Below, piece after piece: positions 15,656-24,853 of a DNA stretch of 37,319 nucleotides. Made by a program: the position numbers and the translations under genes. The notes under the pieces were generated by a model. That model was not told where the DNA came from. It saw nothing but the letters and a program-made list of their open reading frames with translations, and searched no databases. Source of the DNA: an uncultured bacterium (GTDB lineage Bacteria > Patescibacteriota > Minisyncoccia > Phycocordibacterales > UBA9973); assembly GCA_937895515.1 (NCBI GenBank), contig CALAYS010000171.1, forward strand, positions 1 through 37,319. The letters run 5' to 3'. Within the stretch, counting starts at the first letter, position 1. Every line of letters starts with the position of its first letter.

Positions 15656-18103
15656 TTATACCATATCTCCCCAATTCTTACCAATATGACATTCGGCAAT
15701 AATAGGAACCGGAATCAGATTTTTTAAGAAATCTTTTGGCATTTCACGCTCCATTTGGTATTTGATTATTTGTTTAGCTTGGTCAATATATTCATCTTTA
15801 ACTTCAAAAACTAGTTCATCGTGGATTTGTAGTATTGGAAATATTTTATCATCTAAATTATTCTCCTTTAGAGCATTAAAAATATTTACCATAGCAATTC
15901 GGATAATGTCCGCGGTGGCTGTGCCTTGGATTGGGGCATTGGTTGCCATTCTCTCGGCCATAGACCGAATAAACGGAGCGTTGGATTTAAGCCCAGGAAT
16001 TTGCCGACGGCGACCAAACAATGTTTCGGTATAACCCAATTTTTTAGCGTCAGTTATGACTTTATCCATATACTGCGCAATCTTAGGGAATTGACTAAAA
16101 TATTTATCAATCATGTCTTTGGCTTCGGCCCTGGTTATACCAATCTCTTTTGCTAGTGCTGTTGACCCCATACCATACAAAATCCCAAAATTAATAACCT
16201 TGGCACGACGGCGCATGTCTTTGGTAACTTCAGTGCTACTAACCCCAAATACCCTACTGGCAACTTCATTATGAATATCCCGTCCATCGGTAAAGACTTT
16301 TATTAAATATTCATCTTGGGAAAGTAATGCCGCAATGCGTAGTTCGATTTGTGAATAATCAAATGCCATCAAAGTATATCCATCACGAGCAATGAACCCC
16401 CGGCGAATTTCAGTACCGTAATTACCACCAATAGGAATATTTTGTACACCGGGGTTAGTTGAAGCAAATCTCCCCGTTGCCGCGCCAGTTAAAATAAATG
16501 TAGGATGAATAGAATCATTCTCATCTACTAAAGATAGCCAAGCATCTATATAAGTTGATCTTAGTTTTTCCTTTTCTCGATAGTCGAGCATTTTATTAAT
16601 TATTGGGTGGTCATCAGCTAGTTTAGACAAAGTATCAATATCGGTAGAATACAAACCATCTTTTCTTTTTTTTAGGCCTTTGGTTGGCAAATTCAATACT
16701 TCAAACAAAATATGGGACAATTGTTTAGGAGAATTAACATTAAATTCTTCACCAGCTAAATCAATAATTTCTTTTTCTATTTGTTGTAATTCTTTTGTAA
16801 TTTTTACAGAAAAGTTTTTTAAATATGGTACATCTAATTTAATACCATGCTCTGACATAGCTTGAACTATTTTTATCAAAGGATGCTCCACATTATTATA
16901 AAGCCACAATAATGATTTTTCTTTTTCAAGCCTTTGTTTTAGTAATTTATGAGCTTCCTCAAAATTATCCGCCCCAGCATCAACTAAAATAGTTTCAATA
17001 TCAGGATTTGTTCTTTCTGAATTAAGTAGCCAAACCATTAGTTTAGCTTCTTCAAGCAAGGTTTTATCAATTGGTTCACTAAATAAATCAGGTTGGTTGG
17101 ATTTTATGGTTCGGGCCTTATCACCTTCGTTTTTTTTAGACTCGTCCGCTTTGGTTGTGTTTTTCAAAACACTACTGGCGGATTTTTCAGCCTTTTCCAC
17201 CTTTACATAACCTGGGTCAAAGCGTGACAACATATTTCGAAATTCATATTTTAAAAAAGTTTTTTGGGCTTTTTCTTTATCAAAATCTTCATTCCAAACC
17301 TTGCTTGGAATTTCAACATCAATCGGTACATCGGTGCGGATAGTGGCTAACATTTTGGAAAAAATCGCACCTTCTTCATTGTCTTTTAAAAGCCCAATGA
17401 TTCTATCTGTTACTCCAACCTTTTTAACATCATCACTATTTTTATTTAAAACTTTGTATAAATTCTCAATTGTTTGAAAATTAGATATTAAAACACTAGC
17501 TGTCTTCTCCCCAATACCAGGCACGCCCGGAATATTATCCGATGCATCACCGCGCAATCCTTTATAATCTGCAATGTATTTTGGGGGGAATCCAAATCGT
17601 TCAACTACGGCATCTTCATCAATTAAAACAGTATCTGTGATTCCCTTTTTAAGTGTAAAAACCCGGACATGCTTGCCTTCAATTAATTGCATTGTATCCA
17701 TATCGCCTGATGCAATTATAATGTCATATTTATTTTTATCACTAAACTTTTTAGCAAGCGTACCTATAACATCATCGGCTTCATAACCAACGGCATCAAT
17801 TATTGGAATATTTAATGCGTTAATAATTTCCCGAGATGAAATTAATTGGGTTATTAAATCATCGTCACCGGCTTTGCGAGTGCCTTTGTATTCGGTATAT
17901 GCCTCGTGCCGAAAAGTTTTACCTGGCAAATCATAACAGGCAAAAATATAGTCCGGCTTTAAATCCCGAATAATGCTGGCTATCATATTCGACAATCCAT
18001 ACAGTGCCCCCGTAGGTGTGCCATCACTGGCCCTAAAGTCCGGCAGGGCGTGATATGCGCGGTGAATTAGTGCATGAGTATCAAGTAAAACGATGCGTTT
18101 CAT
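15656..18103 (-). CDS. polA: DNA polymerase I
   Basis: 815 residues. The N-terminal 290 residues form the 5'-3' exonuclease (LLDTHALIHRAYHAL, YEADDVIGTLA, YKGLRGDASDNIPGVPGIGEKTA). The polymerase domain has motif A DYSQIELRIAAL, the O-helix RRRAKVINFGILYGMG and motif C QIHDELVFEV. The middle region (about 330-400) is short and lacks the DxE and D/Y motifs of the proofreading domain, as in Taq and many reduced genomes. TAAAAT lies six bases before the ATG. It leads a unit with the methyltransferase and HolA-like genes. Confidence 0.97.
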   Translation of the reverse strand: MKRIVLLDTHALIHRAYHALPDFRASDGTPTGALYGLSNMIASIIRDLKPDYIFACYDLPGKTFRHEAYTEYKGTRKAGDDDLITQLISSREIINALNIPIIDAVGYEADDVIGTLAKKFSDKNKYDIIIASGDMDTMQLIEGKHVRVFTLKKGITDTVLIDEDAVVERFGFPPKYIADYKGLRGDASDNIPGVPGIGEKTASVLISNFQTIENLYKVLNKNSDDVKKVGVTDRIIGLLKDNEEGAIFSKMLATIRTDVPIDVEIPSKVWNEDFDKEKAQKTFLKYEFRNMLSRFDPGYVKVEKAEKSASSVLKNTTKADESKKNEGDKARTIKSNQPDLFSEPIDKTLLEEAKLMVWLLNSERTNPDIETILVDAGADNFEEAHKLLKQRLEKEKSLLWLYNNVEHPLIKIVQAMSEHGIKLDVPYLKNFSVKITKELQQIEKEIIDLAGEEFNVNSPKQLSHILFEVLNLPTKGLKKRKDGLYSTDIDTLSKLADDHPIINKMLDYREKEKLRSTYIDAWLSLVDENDSIHPTFILTGAATGRFASTNPGVQNIPIGGNYGTEIRRGFIARDGYTLMAFDYSQIELRIAALLSQDEYLIKVFTDGRDIHNEVASRVFGVSSTEVTKDMRRRAKVINFGILYGMGSTALAKEIGITRAEAKDMIDKYFSQFPKIAQYMDKVITDAKKLGYTETLFGRRRQIPGLKSNAPFIRSMAERMATNAPIQGTATADIIRIAMVNIFNALKENNLDDKIFPILQIHDELVFEVKDEYIDQAKQIIKYQMEREMPKDFLKNLIPVPIIAECHIGKNWGDMV

Positions 18104-18109
18104 AGCTAC

Positions 18110-18115
18110 ATTTTA
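18110..18115 (-). promoter_or_regulatory. -10 box, leaderless promoter for polA
   Basis: TAAAAT on the minus strand, six bases before the ATG at 18103. Confidence 0.65.
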
Positions 18116-18135
18116 GCACGACCTCTCCCTTATGT

Positions 18136-18158
18136 CCCTCTCCTTATTAAGGCGAGGG
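18136..18158. repeat. REP-like palindrome
   Basis: CCCTC-T-CCTT-ATT-AAGG-C-GAGGG forms a near-perfect palindrome in the polA upstream region. It resembles the G-rich palindromes inside the inverted repeats around the DUF559 gene at 24.4-24.9 kb. Confidence 0.55.
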
Positions 18159-18176
18159 AAACGCGAAACCGAAAAA

Positions 18177-18200
18177 GAAAACCCCGTTTAAGGGGTTTTC
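18177..18200 (-). terminator. Intrinsic terminator
   Basis: GAAAACCCC (18177-18185) and GGGGTTTTC (18192-18200) form a perfect stem five bases after the stop of the secreted protein at 18206; arms read well on both strands. Confidence 0.85.
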
Positions 18201-18205
18201 TTATA

Positions 18206-20545
18206 TTAGATTTCAGAATGATCTTCGGTTCTTGTTTCAGTATGAATTGTTTGTTTTCTTGTATTTGTTCTATTTGGAACTAAGAATAATCGAATCAAAT
18301 AAACCAAAGCCAAAATTATTAATATCATTATTAACCAACCCAACAATGAGTTTGGTAAGAATCCAATTCCAAATATTGCAGCACCAGTTAAATTGTTATT
18401 ATTTTTTTGTAACGCTGAATTAAAGAATTTATCTAAATCATAAGCTACGGCTTCTTCTTGAGCTAAAGTTTGTGGGTTAGTATAAACCATATTTGCATTT
18501 GCTACTAACATATCAGAATCAACTTGTAGACAATTTACATCAGCTTGGATGAATTTAGCATCTTCTTGACCAGGTACAACTTGTCCAATGTTAAATGTAA
18601 CAGTATTTGTAGTTTCGCTGTATGTACCACCTGCAGATGATTTAACATAGTTAAGCCCAGCTGGAAGCTGTACTTCTAAAATTGCATTATTTAATACAAG
18701 ATTAGAAACATTTTTATAAACAACTTGATAGTCAACTACATCAGAACATGTTAAGTCTTCTCTTCGGTCATCAATACGCAAGAACAATAATGAAGGAGCA
18801 GAATTAGCAATTATTCTTTGATCTGGAACAACTGTTGTTGTAATAGGAGTAACTCTTGTTTGACGAACAACGGTACGAGTTACAGGAGCTGATTCTTCTT
18901 GAATTACAACAGTGTTATTTTTTGTACGACATGATCTGACTTCACCTTCTTTAGTTCCATATTGGTTTGTTGCAACCATTTTATAGAAATAAGTAGTATT
19001 TGGAGTAAGACCTGTAATTACATCAGAAAATTGGTATTGCCCAGCATTACTACCTACATTGTCTTGTTGTGAGGTATAAGACAAATTATTTATTGATGTA
19101 CCATATTTAAAATATCCATTAGTAGAACTAGCAACTGGAATACTAACTATTCCATTAAATTTACATGTCCCGCTGGTAATACTAGTTGCACTTAAAGTAC
19201 TTACAGAAACTGTTTGGTTAACAACTGTTGGTACATTGTATTCACTAGCACGATTAGCATCATAAACATTTCCAACATAACAACCAGGGTCATTAGCATC
19301 AATTTTACCATCGGCATCATTGTCGATTCCGTCAGAACAAACAGGTCTTGCTGGAGCTGGGCCAACACTAACAATAGTTGTTGCATTAGCACTGTTAGGA
19401 CCTGATGCATATAGTGTATAAGTAGTTGAAATTTGTGGAGTTACGATTTGTGAACCAATTACATTTACATTATTTAATACTGGGTATATTTGAGCACTAG
19501 TACAACCAGTTGTTGCCCAAGTCAAAGTTGAACTACCGCCTTGGTTAATTTGAGTAGGGTTAGCTGTAAAATAATTAATTACACATTGTTGCGGTGGAAT
19601 AATTACTGGTGGCTGAATTACAACTGGTGGGTTATATGGTGCGTATACACAAGGCCCTGGACTATAACGGTTAAGAGCATTACTGTCGTAACAATACGGA
19701 TTTACTGGTTCATATACACATGGTAAAATCCGGCCATAGTTTTTAGCACTACGGTCATTACATGTTTGAGGTGTGTATTGTTGATATACACATGGCAGAA
19801 CTTGTCCAAAATTTTTTGCATTTGGATCAGTACAGATTTGTTGAGCTTGTTGGTAAACACATGGCAGTTGTTGTCCAAAATTTTTTGCATTAATGTCAGT
19901 ACAAATTGGTAAAACTTGATTATATGTACAAGGTAAAACCTTACCGTAATTATTTGCAGTTGTATCAGTACAAAGTTGAGGTTGAACTGCATCTTGCTTA
20001 ACAGTAAAGGTAGCAACGATTATACCTTGAAAACAAAAAGTGGTTCCAGATGGACATTTAGCATAAGAAGGAATATCATGCATTGAAAAATTACTAAGCT
20101 CGGAAAGAGTTGTAATTTGTTTAATCATATTAGGAGTACTACTACCCATTCTTTGGTAGACTTGAGCTCCGTTAAATTCAAGATGAGTATTACTTGGAAT
20201 AGTTAAATTGGCAGTACCATTAACTCCACCAACACTAGAGGTTAAAAATCCAGAAAAATTACCAGTAGAATTTACTATTATTCCAGCTTTTACGCCTGCT
20301 GCGTCAATATTAGATGTATTACGGTAATAAAGCCGAACATCGTAAGATTTACCAGCTGTACCATATTGTTGGATTTGGTAAGATGAACATCCATTTGCTA
20401 AAACATTACCCGTTGGGGCAATACCAAAAGCTGGGACACAGTCACCACCACCGATGTTTTCATTAAAACCAGCGTGGGCAACCCCAGAAATGGAGAAAAG
20501 TGCCAAAATTAAGAACGAAAAAGCTAAACTTTTGATTAATTTCAT
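18206..20545 (-). CDS. Large secreted protein with five Cys repeats and C-terminal membrane anchor
   Basis: 779 residues. A cleavable signal peptide (FLILALFSISGVAHAG) is followed by a beta domain, then at about 192-305 five tandem repeats of about 23 residues with the pattern C-D-x3-A-x-N-x6-PC-Y. A Pro-rich linker leads to an Ig-like module starting CVINYFTANP, a calcium-loop-like DGIDNDADGKIDANDPG segment, a fibronectin-III-like module (ITGLTPNTTYFYKM), a DUF11-like module (VDYQVVYKNVSNLVLNN) and a C-terminal membrane helix (LLGWLIMILIILALVYLI) with a basic tail. This is the plan of a cell-surface adhesin or envelope protein. The promoter is near-perfect, suggesting abundant expression. 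Confidence 0.75.
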   Translation of the reverse strand: MKLIKSLAFSFLILALFSISGVAHAGFNENIGGGDCVPAFGIAPTGNVLANGCSSYQIQQYGTAGKSYDVRLYYRNTSNIDAAGVKAGIIVNSTGNFSGFLTSSVGGVNGTANLTIPSNTHLEFNGAQVYQRMGSSTPNMIKQITTLSELSNFSMHDIPSYAKCPSGTTFCFQGIIVATFTVKQDAVQPQLCTDTTANNYGKVLPCTYNQVLPICTDINAKNFGQQLPCVYQQAQQICTDPNAKNFGQVLPCVYQQYTPQTCNDRSAKNYGRILPCVYEPVNPYCYDSNALNRYSPGPCVYAPYNPPVVIQPPVIIPPQQCVINYFTANPTQINQGGSSTLTWATTGCTSAQIYPVLNNVNVIGSQIVTPQISTTYTLYASGPNSANATTIVSVGPAPARPVCSDGIDNDADGKIDANDPGCYVGNVYDANRASEYNVPTVVNQTVSVSTLSATSITSGTCKFNGIVSIPVASSTNGYFKYGTSINNLSYTSQQDNVGSNAGQYQFSDVITGLTPNTTYFYKMVATNQYGTKEGEVRSCRTKNNTVVIQEESAPVTRTVVRQTRVTPITTTVVPDQRIIANSAPSLLFLRIDDRREDLTCSDVVDYQVVYKNVSNLVLNNAILEVQLPAGLNYVKSSAGGTYSETTNTVTFNIGQVVPGQEDAKFIQADVNCLQVDSDMLVANANMVYTNPQTLAQEEAVAYDLDKFFNSALQKNNNNLTGAAIFGIGFLPNSLLGWLIMILIILALVYLIRLFLVPNRTNTRKQTIHTETRTEDHSEI
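19630..19972 (-). repeat. Five tandem 69-base coding repeats
   Basis: Direct repeats within the gene encode Cys-containing units such as CTDINAKNFGQQLPCVYQQ. The second and third copies are closest in DNA sequence, while the fifth is the most divergent. Confidence 0.75.
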
Positions 20546-20551
20546 AATTAT

Positions 20552-20581
20552 ATTATATCATCTTATATGGGTACTTGTCAA
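20552..20581 (-). promoter_or_regulatory. Consensus promoter, leaderless, for the Cys-repeat surface protein
   Basis: TTGACA (20576-20581), 18-base gap, TATAAT (20552-20557), then six bases to the ATG at 20545. Confidence 0.85.
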
Positions 20582-20636
20582 TCCCAAAACATGGCGATTT
20601 AAAGTAATTCTATTATAACATTTTTAAGTATAAAAA

Positions 20637-20669
20637 AATGGCTAAAAGTGTTTTAAGCTTTTAGCCATT
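20637..20669 (-). terminator. Intrinsic terminator
   Basis: AATGGCTAAAAG (20637-20648) pairs perfectly with CTTTTAGCCATT (20658-20669), followed on the minus strand by a run of T. It ends the secreted-protein transcript whose stop is at 20702. Confidence 0.85.
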
Positions 20670-20701
20670 GAAGTATTTTCTAGATTAGGGATTTACCTTT
20701 T

Positions 20702-22078
20702 CTATTCGTGTTTATCAAATGGTCCGTCACGTTGAACAATGATTGGGGGTTGTTGTCTTTGTTGATTAAACCCACGATTATTGTAATTACCGTAATTATT
20801 ATTTCCGTAAACCATTGGATAATTGGGCCAAGCGGAAATGTTAAACCAAAATGAACTTTGTTTTTGCGTAGACACATATTGTATATGGTCGTTGCAAGTA
20901 TAATTCTGTGTACATCCACAAGTTCTTGTTTTAGGACAACCACAATGGTCATCATAATACGTATAAGTTGTTGATGTTGTTCGTGTCTCAGGCTTTTTAT
21001 CGTCTGGACACCCACAATCGTTTTTAGTCGGTGTTTGAGTTTGAGTGTTTGTTGCAATTTGAATTGTACAAAACTCATAGTATATTCCATCGGGACCTTT
21101 GCGGTACCAATGATAACCTACTCTCATAACTTCCCGATTGTTGAACATTTCCTCCCCGTTTGGACCCGGAATTTCGTCTTTTAAATAAACGTTTCCATTG
21201 CAATCGGAAGCGGTCACGAAATTTGAGTTTTTTTTTGGGGTGGCAGCGAGCTTTTGGGCTGGTTTAGGACAAAGTGTGTCCCATTTTTCACCATTTAACT
21301 GTATCCAGTGATTATCACTTTTCCTCCAATAAATATTGGAGTATTCTTTAGTGAATTTCCCAACCTGAACACCGTCCTGAATGTACCAATCAGCCATTTC
21401 ATATTGAACATTTGAGCAAGGCTCAGTCATTATGTCTGCTTTGACTTCTGGTTTATCTTCCGGTTTCTTAATTGGAGTAGTGTCTTTTGGCTCAGGGTCT
21501 TTGATTAGTTCGGGTTCTTTGTTAAAATCATCGGCAAACATAACACGAGTAAGATTAAGGCAGGGTTCCATACCCCCGGTCATTTTATACATTGGTACAC
21601 CGGCATAGCATAAAAAATACCAGCTAGTGTCGATTTGTTTAAAATCACCGTAAGTAATGTTTCCATTCTCGTCCGAGCGTGAATTTGCTAACATTTTGAT
21701 CCCCTTCACTTTACTGCCTTTTACAACAGTGATATGTTCAGAAAAATCAAACCAGTCAATTGAAGACTCGAAACCTTTCACACGCAAAGCCCGGTAAGAA
21801 TTATATGTTTCTTCCGTATTCGCAATAAACGAAGACGGGCTGGCATACAATTTAAAAGTATTGTCGTTAACCTGGAACGTATCATTCTTCTGCCATTGAT
21901 CTACCGGCAGTTGAGAAATAAAATACACGTGGTTTCCGTCAAACTTTTTAGGACCTTTCACTATGTGTGCGATCGCAAGTTTTTTGTGGGTTGTTTTAGC
22001 CTGTCCAACAACAGGATTTGCTTTTACAAAGATCAGTATTAGTAATACCGAAAGTTTGATTAGTTTTTTTAATTTCAT
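20702..22078 (-). CDS. Secreted Cys-rich protein of unknown function, Bacteroidota-like in style
   Basis: 458 residues with a signal peptide (LIKLSVLLILIFVKANPVVGQA). The first half is a mixed, beta-rich domain without a recognised family; there follows a Lys/Glu/Pro-rich linker, then a Cys-rich part (DCGCPDDKK, DHCGCPKTRTCGCTQNY) and an Asn/Tyr/Gln-rich tail. Composition and the 'VGQA' cleavage site resemble Bacteroidota secreted proteins. The gene has a leader of about 45 bases that is nearly pure A and T with no Shine-Dalgarno, unlike its leaderless neighbours. Transfer from another phylum is a possibility, not shown. Confidence 0.6.
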   Translation of the reverse strand: MKLKKLIKLSVLLILIFVKANPVVGQAKTTHKKLAIAHIVKGPKKFDGNHVYFISQLPVDQWQKNDTFQVNDNTFKLYASPSSFIANTEETYNSYRALRVKGFESSIDWFDFSEHITVVKGSKVKGIKMLANSRSDENGNITYGDFKQIDTSWYFLCYAGVPMYKMTGGMEPCLNLTRVMFADDFNKEPELIKDPEPKDTTPIKKPEDKPEVKADIMTEPCSNVQYEMADWYIQDGVQVGKFTKEYSNIYWRKSDNHWIQLNGEKWDTLCPKPAQKLAATPKKNSNFVTASDCNGNVYLKDEIPGPNGEEMFNNREVMRVGYHWYRKGPDGIYYEFCTIQIATNTQTQTPTKNDCGCPDDKKPETRTTSTTYTYYDDHCGCPKTRTCGCTQNYTCNDHIQYVSTQKQSSFWFNISAWPNYPMVYGNNNYGNYNNRGFNQQRQQPPIIVQRDGPFDKHE

Positions 22079-22128
22079 AGCTATTTTTTAATTTTTTTAA
22101 TTTTTTTTGAATATATTTGTTAGTAAAC

Positions 22129-22157
22129 ATTATATCACCTTTGGGGTTAAAAGTCAA
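22129..22157 (-). promoter_or_regulatory. Promoter with long A-rich leader
   Basis: TTGACT (22152-22157), 17-base gap, TATAAT (22129-22134) on the minus strand. RNA would start near 22122, leaving about 44 untranslated bases before the ATG at 22078. Confidence 0.75.
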
Positions 22158-22213
22158 TGGGTCAGAAAGGGTTCAATAATAAGGTAAAACTCGCCCAAAA
22201 ATGGCTTTTCCTA

Positions 22214-22219
22214 TATAAT
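22214..22219 (+). promoter_or_regulatory. -10 box, leaderless promoter for pilB
   Basis: TATAAT, six bases before the ATG at 22226; this argues against the in-frame ATG at 22157, which lies upstream of the promoter. Confidence 0.8.
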
Positions 22220-22225
22220 ATCTAT

Positions 22226-23923
22226 ATGTCAGTTTCCAATGATAAGAACGAACAAAATAAGAATATCGAGGATTTTCGTCGTCGCGAAGAAGAAGCATTA
22301 ATGCAACTGCTGTCCGATGAAAAATACCACATACCTTATATTAATTTATCAACAATTTCTATTGATAACGAAGCGCTTCGTTATGTTGGTGAGGCCGAGG
22401 CTCGCACTGCCGATGTAGCTCCTTTTAAAATTTCTGGTAAAAAGCTCCTAATTGCAGCTCATGCCCCATCCCGCCCTGAAGTTGCTGTAATCCTGGACAA
22501 TATTAAACACCACGGACTAGAACCAGAACTATACATTGCATCCCGCGCAAGTTTAGAGCGTGTATGGGAAAGATATTTAGAACTTTCCAATGCCGAAGCC
22601 AGCGCAACTGGTAGTATTGAAATTTCGGGTGATGTTATTGATGAACTTAGTTCAGATATTAAAACAATTAAAGATGTTGAAACAAAAATTGAAACCGCTG
22701 GTAAAGACAGTATTCATTTTACATCTCATGTTTTGCAAACAGTTTTGGCTGGAGCTATCAAACTAGACGCATCAGATATTCATATTGAACCCAGTGTAGA
22801 GAGTGTTTCAATTCGATACAGACTAGATGGAGTCTTGCAAGAAGTTATAGTTTTGCCAATTAAATTTTTCCGACTTATTGCATCGCGTATTAAATTAATT
22901 TCTGGAGTTAAAATAACAAATACGGAGATTGCCCAAGATGGACGATACAGTATTTTTATAAATGGTGATGAAATCTCTGTTCGTGTATCACTTATCCCCG
23001 GGGCTTATGGTGAATCTATAGTTATGCGATTACTTAATCCTAAAAGTATCCGTGTGGGTATGGAGGAACTAGGTATACCGGATAATTTATTTAAACTTAT
23101 TGATGTTGAAATTAGAAAACCTAATGGGATGATACTATTAACTGGTCCGACAGGGTCTGGTAAAACAACAACATTATATTCATTCCTGCAACGCATATAT
23201 TCTAAAGAAGTAAAAATAATTACAATTGAAGACCCAATTGAATATCATTTAGCTGGTATAACCCAAACCCAAGCCGACAATGAAGCGGGATATACTTTTG
23301 CTAGTGGACTAAGATCAGCCCTTCGCCAAGACCCCGAAGTAATAATGGTTGGGGAAATTCGTGACAATGAAACCGCCGAAGTTGCCATTGAAGCCGCACT
23401 AACTGGGCACATTGTTTTTTCAACACTACACACTAATAATGCCGCTGGTGTAATCCCTCGGTTTATTGACTTGGGTGTTAATCCTAAAATTTTAGTTTCT
23501 GCATTATCTCTTTCAATTGCACAAAGACTTGTTAGAAAAGTTTGTAGTAAATGTGTTAGTTACAAACCAGCAGAAAAAAGAGAAGTTGATGAAATCAATA
23601 AGACATTAGACGAAGCCATAAATAACACAAAAGATTTAAAAATTTATGGTGTAGAAAAAATGGACAATTATGAAATCGCTGTACCGCATGGCTGCGAAGC
23701 ATGTAACTTTACTGGATACAAAGGCCGGTTAGGAATTTTTGAAGCAATTTACAATGATGCATCTATTCAAGCTATAATTCCAAACAATCCATCCGAAAGA
23801 GAAATTGAAATGGTTGCCAACAAACAAGGGATATTAAATATGAAAGAAGACGGTATCGTCAAAGTCATAAAAAAAATCACCACACTCGAAGAAGTAAAAA
23901 GTGTAGTAAGCCTAAGTGATTAG
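22226..23923 (+). CDS. pilB: Type IV pilus / type II secretion assembly ATPase
   Basis: 565 residues of the PilB/GspE family, a cytosolic hexameric ATPase that drives pilin polymerisation. Residues 1-150 form the N-terminal domain. Then come DASDIHIEPS (184 region), Walker A GPTGSGKT (307-314), the Asp box IITIEDPIEY (331-340), Walker B RQDPEVIMVGEIRD (367-380) and the His box GHIVFSTLHTNN. A zinc site is formed by C440-x2-C443 and C490-x2-C493, as in PilB rather than PilT. No other pilus genes are adjacent. A small anchored protein gene follows six bases downstream. Confidence 0.93.
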   Translation: MSVSNDKNEQNKNIEDFRRREEEALMQLLSDEKYHIPYINLSTISIDNEALRYVGEAEARTADVAPFKISGKKLLIAAHAPSRPEVAVILDNIKHHGLEPELYIASRASLERVWERYLELSNAEASATGSIEISGDVIDELSSDIKTIKDVETKIETAGKDSIHFTSHVLQTVLAGAIKLDASDIHIEPSVESVSIRYRLDGVLQEVIVLPIKFFRLIASRIKLISGVKITNTEIAQDGRYSIFINGDEISVRVSLIPGAYGESIVMRLLNPKSIRVGMEELGIPDNLFKLIDVEIRKPNGMILLTGPTGSGKTTTLYSFLQRIYSKEVKIITIEDPIEYHLAGITQTQADNEAGYTFASGLRSALRQDPEVIMVGEIRDNETAEVAIEAALTGHIVFSTLHTNNAAGVIPRFIDLGVNPKILVSALSLSIAQRLVRKVCSKCVSYKPAEKREVDEINKTLDEAINNTKDLKIYGVEKMDNYEIAVPHGCEACNFTGYKGRLGIFEAIYNDASIQAIIPNNPSEREIEMVANKQGILNMKEDGIVKVIKKITTLEEVKSVVSLSD

Positions 23924-23929
23924 AAAAAT

Positions 23930-24410
23930 ATGAATTCTATATTAGGATTATTTATTTTAACTTCAACGGTATTAATAATGGGATGGTTTTTTAAAAAAAC
24001 TACAAACAATACAGGCTCTGAAGCTGAAGCATCTTGTTTTAATTTAAGAAAATTATTGAACGCAAAAAAATGGAAAATTGATAATTTAGCTTCTCGAGCG
24101 AGATATTTTTATTTAATAGGTACATTTAAAACACGTAAAATTAGATGCAGTTTCAAAAAAACAATACTAGGAACAATGATAGAATTGAGTTCTAAGCCAA
24201 ATGTTGTTCCTAAAAAAAATTTCTTGGTATAAACCAATAGAACACCACCCTGTTATTTATAAAGATTACATTCTCAATTATGGGACGGTGGTTTTTCAAA
24301 GAATAATTAACATAAATACTGTATTGTCTTATGAAGAATCAATTCAAATGCTTGAAGACCTTAATCGCGCTTGTGAAATTGTTGAAAGTGGTAATTATAG
24401 TTTAGAATAA
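23930..24410 (+). pseudogene. Small membrane-anchored protein, frameshift at an A8 run
   Basis: The first frame (23930-24232) begins with one membrane helix (MNSILGLFILTSTVLIMGWFF) followed by a basic domain, and stops soon after a run of eight A at 24212-24219. The next frame (24201-24410) continues with well-formed sequence (YKPIEHHPVIYKDYILNYG, YEESIQMLEDLNRACEIVE). Seven A instead of eight would give one protein of 159 residues. This could be a mutation, a sequencing error, or slippage on the A run that yields two products. It sits six bases after pilB. No family recognised. Confidence 0.55.
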
Positions 24411-24414
24411 ATAT

Positions 24415-24451
24415 CGCACCCCACCTAAATCCTCCCCTTCACAAGGGAGGA
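24415..24451 (+). repeat. Left inverted repeat of the DUF559 mini-element
   Basis: A 37-base arm starting CGCACCCCACC, matching the reverse complement of 24828-24864 at 30 of 37 positions without gaps. It contains its own palindrome, CCTCCCC...AGGGAGG. Confidence 0.8.
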
Positions 24452-24469
24452 CTTTTAATACAAAAATGA

Positions 24470-24475
24470 TATCAT
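24470..24475 (+). promoter_or_regulatory. -10 box, leaderless promoter for the DUF559 gene
   Basis: TATCAT, six bases before the ATG at 24482. Confidence 0.6.
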
Positions 24476-24481
24476 TTAATT

Positions 24482-24853
24482 ATGAAGAAGATTTTTACTA
24501 AATCTACATTAAAGGAAAGGAGGCAAGATCTAAGGAAAAATATGACAACTGTAGAATCTTTGCTTTGGAATAAATTAAGAAATAAACAAATTGAATTTAA
24601 ATTTAGAAGACAACATAGTATAGGTATATATATTGTAGATTTTTATTGTGTTGAGAAGAAATTAATAGTTGAATTAGATGGTAAAGTGCATTTAAAAAAT
24701 AAAGATTATGACAAAGAAAGAGATAATTATTTAAAATCTTTAAGTGTTAATGTGCTTAGAATTAAAAATGAAGAAGTAGATAGGGATATTTATAAAGTTA
24801 TAAATAAGATAAAGATGAAACTAAATTCCCTCCCTGGTCACGGGGAGGGTTAG
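24482..24853 (+). CDS. DUF559 (Vsr-like, PD-(D/E)XK fold) protein
   Basis: 123 residues, the usual length for DUF559. The family core is visible: LRKNMTTVESLLWNKLRNKQ, FKFRRQHSIGIYIVDFYC and KLIVELDGKVHLK, where Asp and Glu-x-Asp match the nuclease-type active site of the very-short-patch-repair endonuclease superfamily. Biochemical function is not established for most members. The last eight residues (SLPGHGEG) and the TAG stop are encoded by the right inverted repeat, so the gene and repeats appear to move or evolve together. Confidence 0.85.
   Translation: MKKIFTKSTLKERRQDLRKNMTTVESLLWNKLRNKQIEFKFRRQHSIGIYIVDFYCVEKKLIVELDGKVHLKNKDYDKERDNYLKSLSVNVLRIKNEEVDRDIYKVINKIKMKLNSLPGHGEG

Noticed and set aside
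19201..20016. Open frames overlapping the Cys-repeat gene in other frames
   Set aside because: They are shadows of the repetitive coding sequence, with biased Leu/Val/Thr composition and no start signals.
22157..22225. Earlier ATG for pilB
   Set aside because: It lies upstream of the -10 box used for the ATG at 22226 and partly within the divergent promoter.
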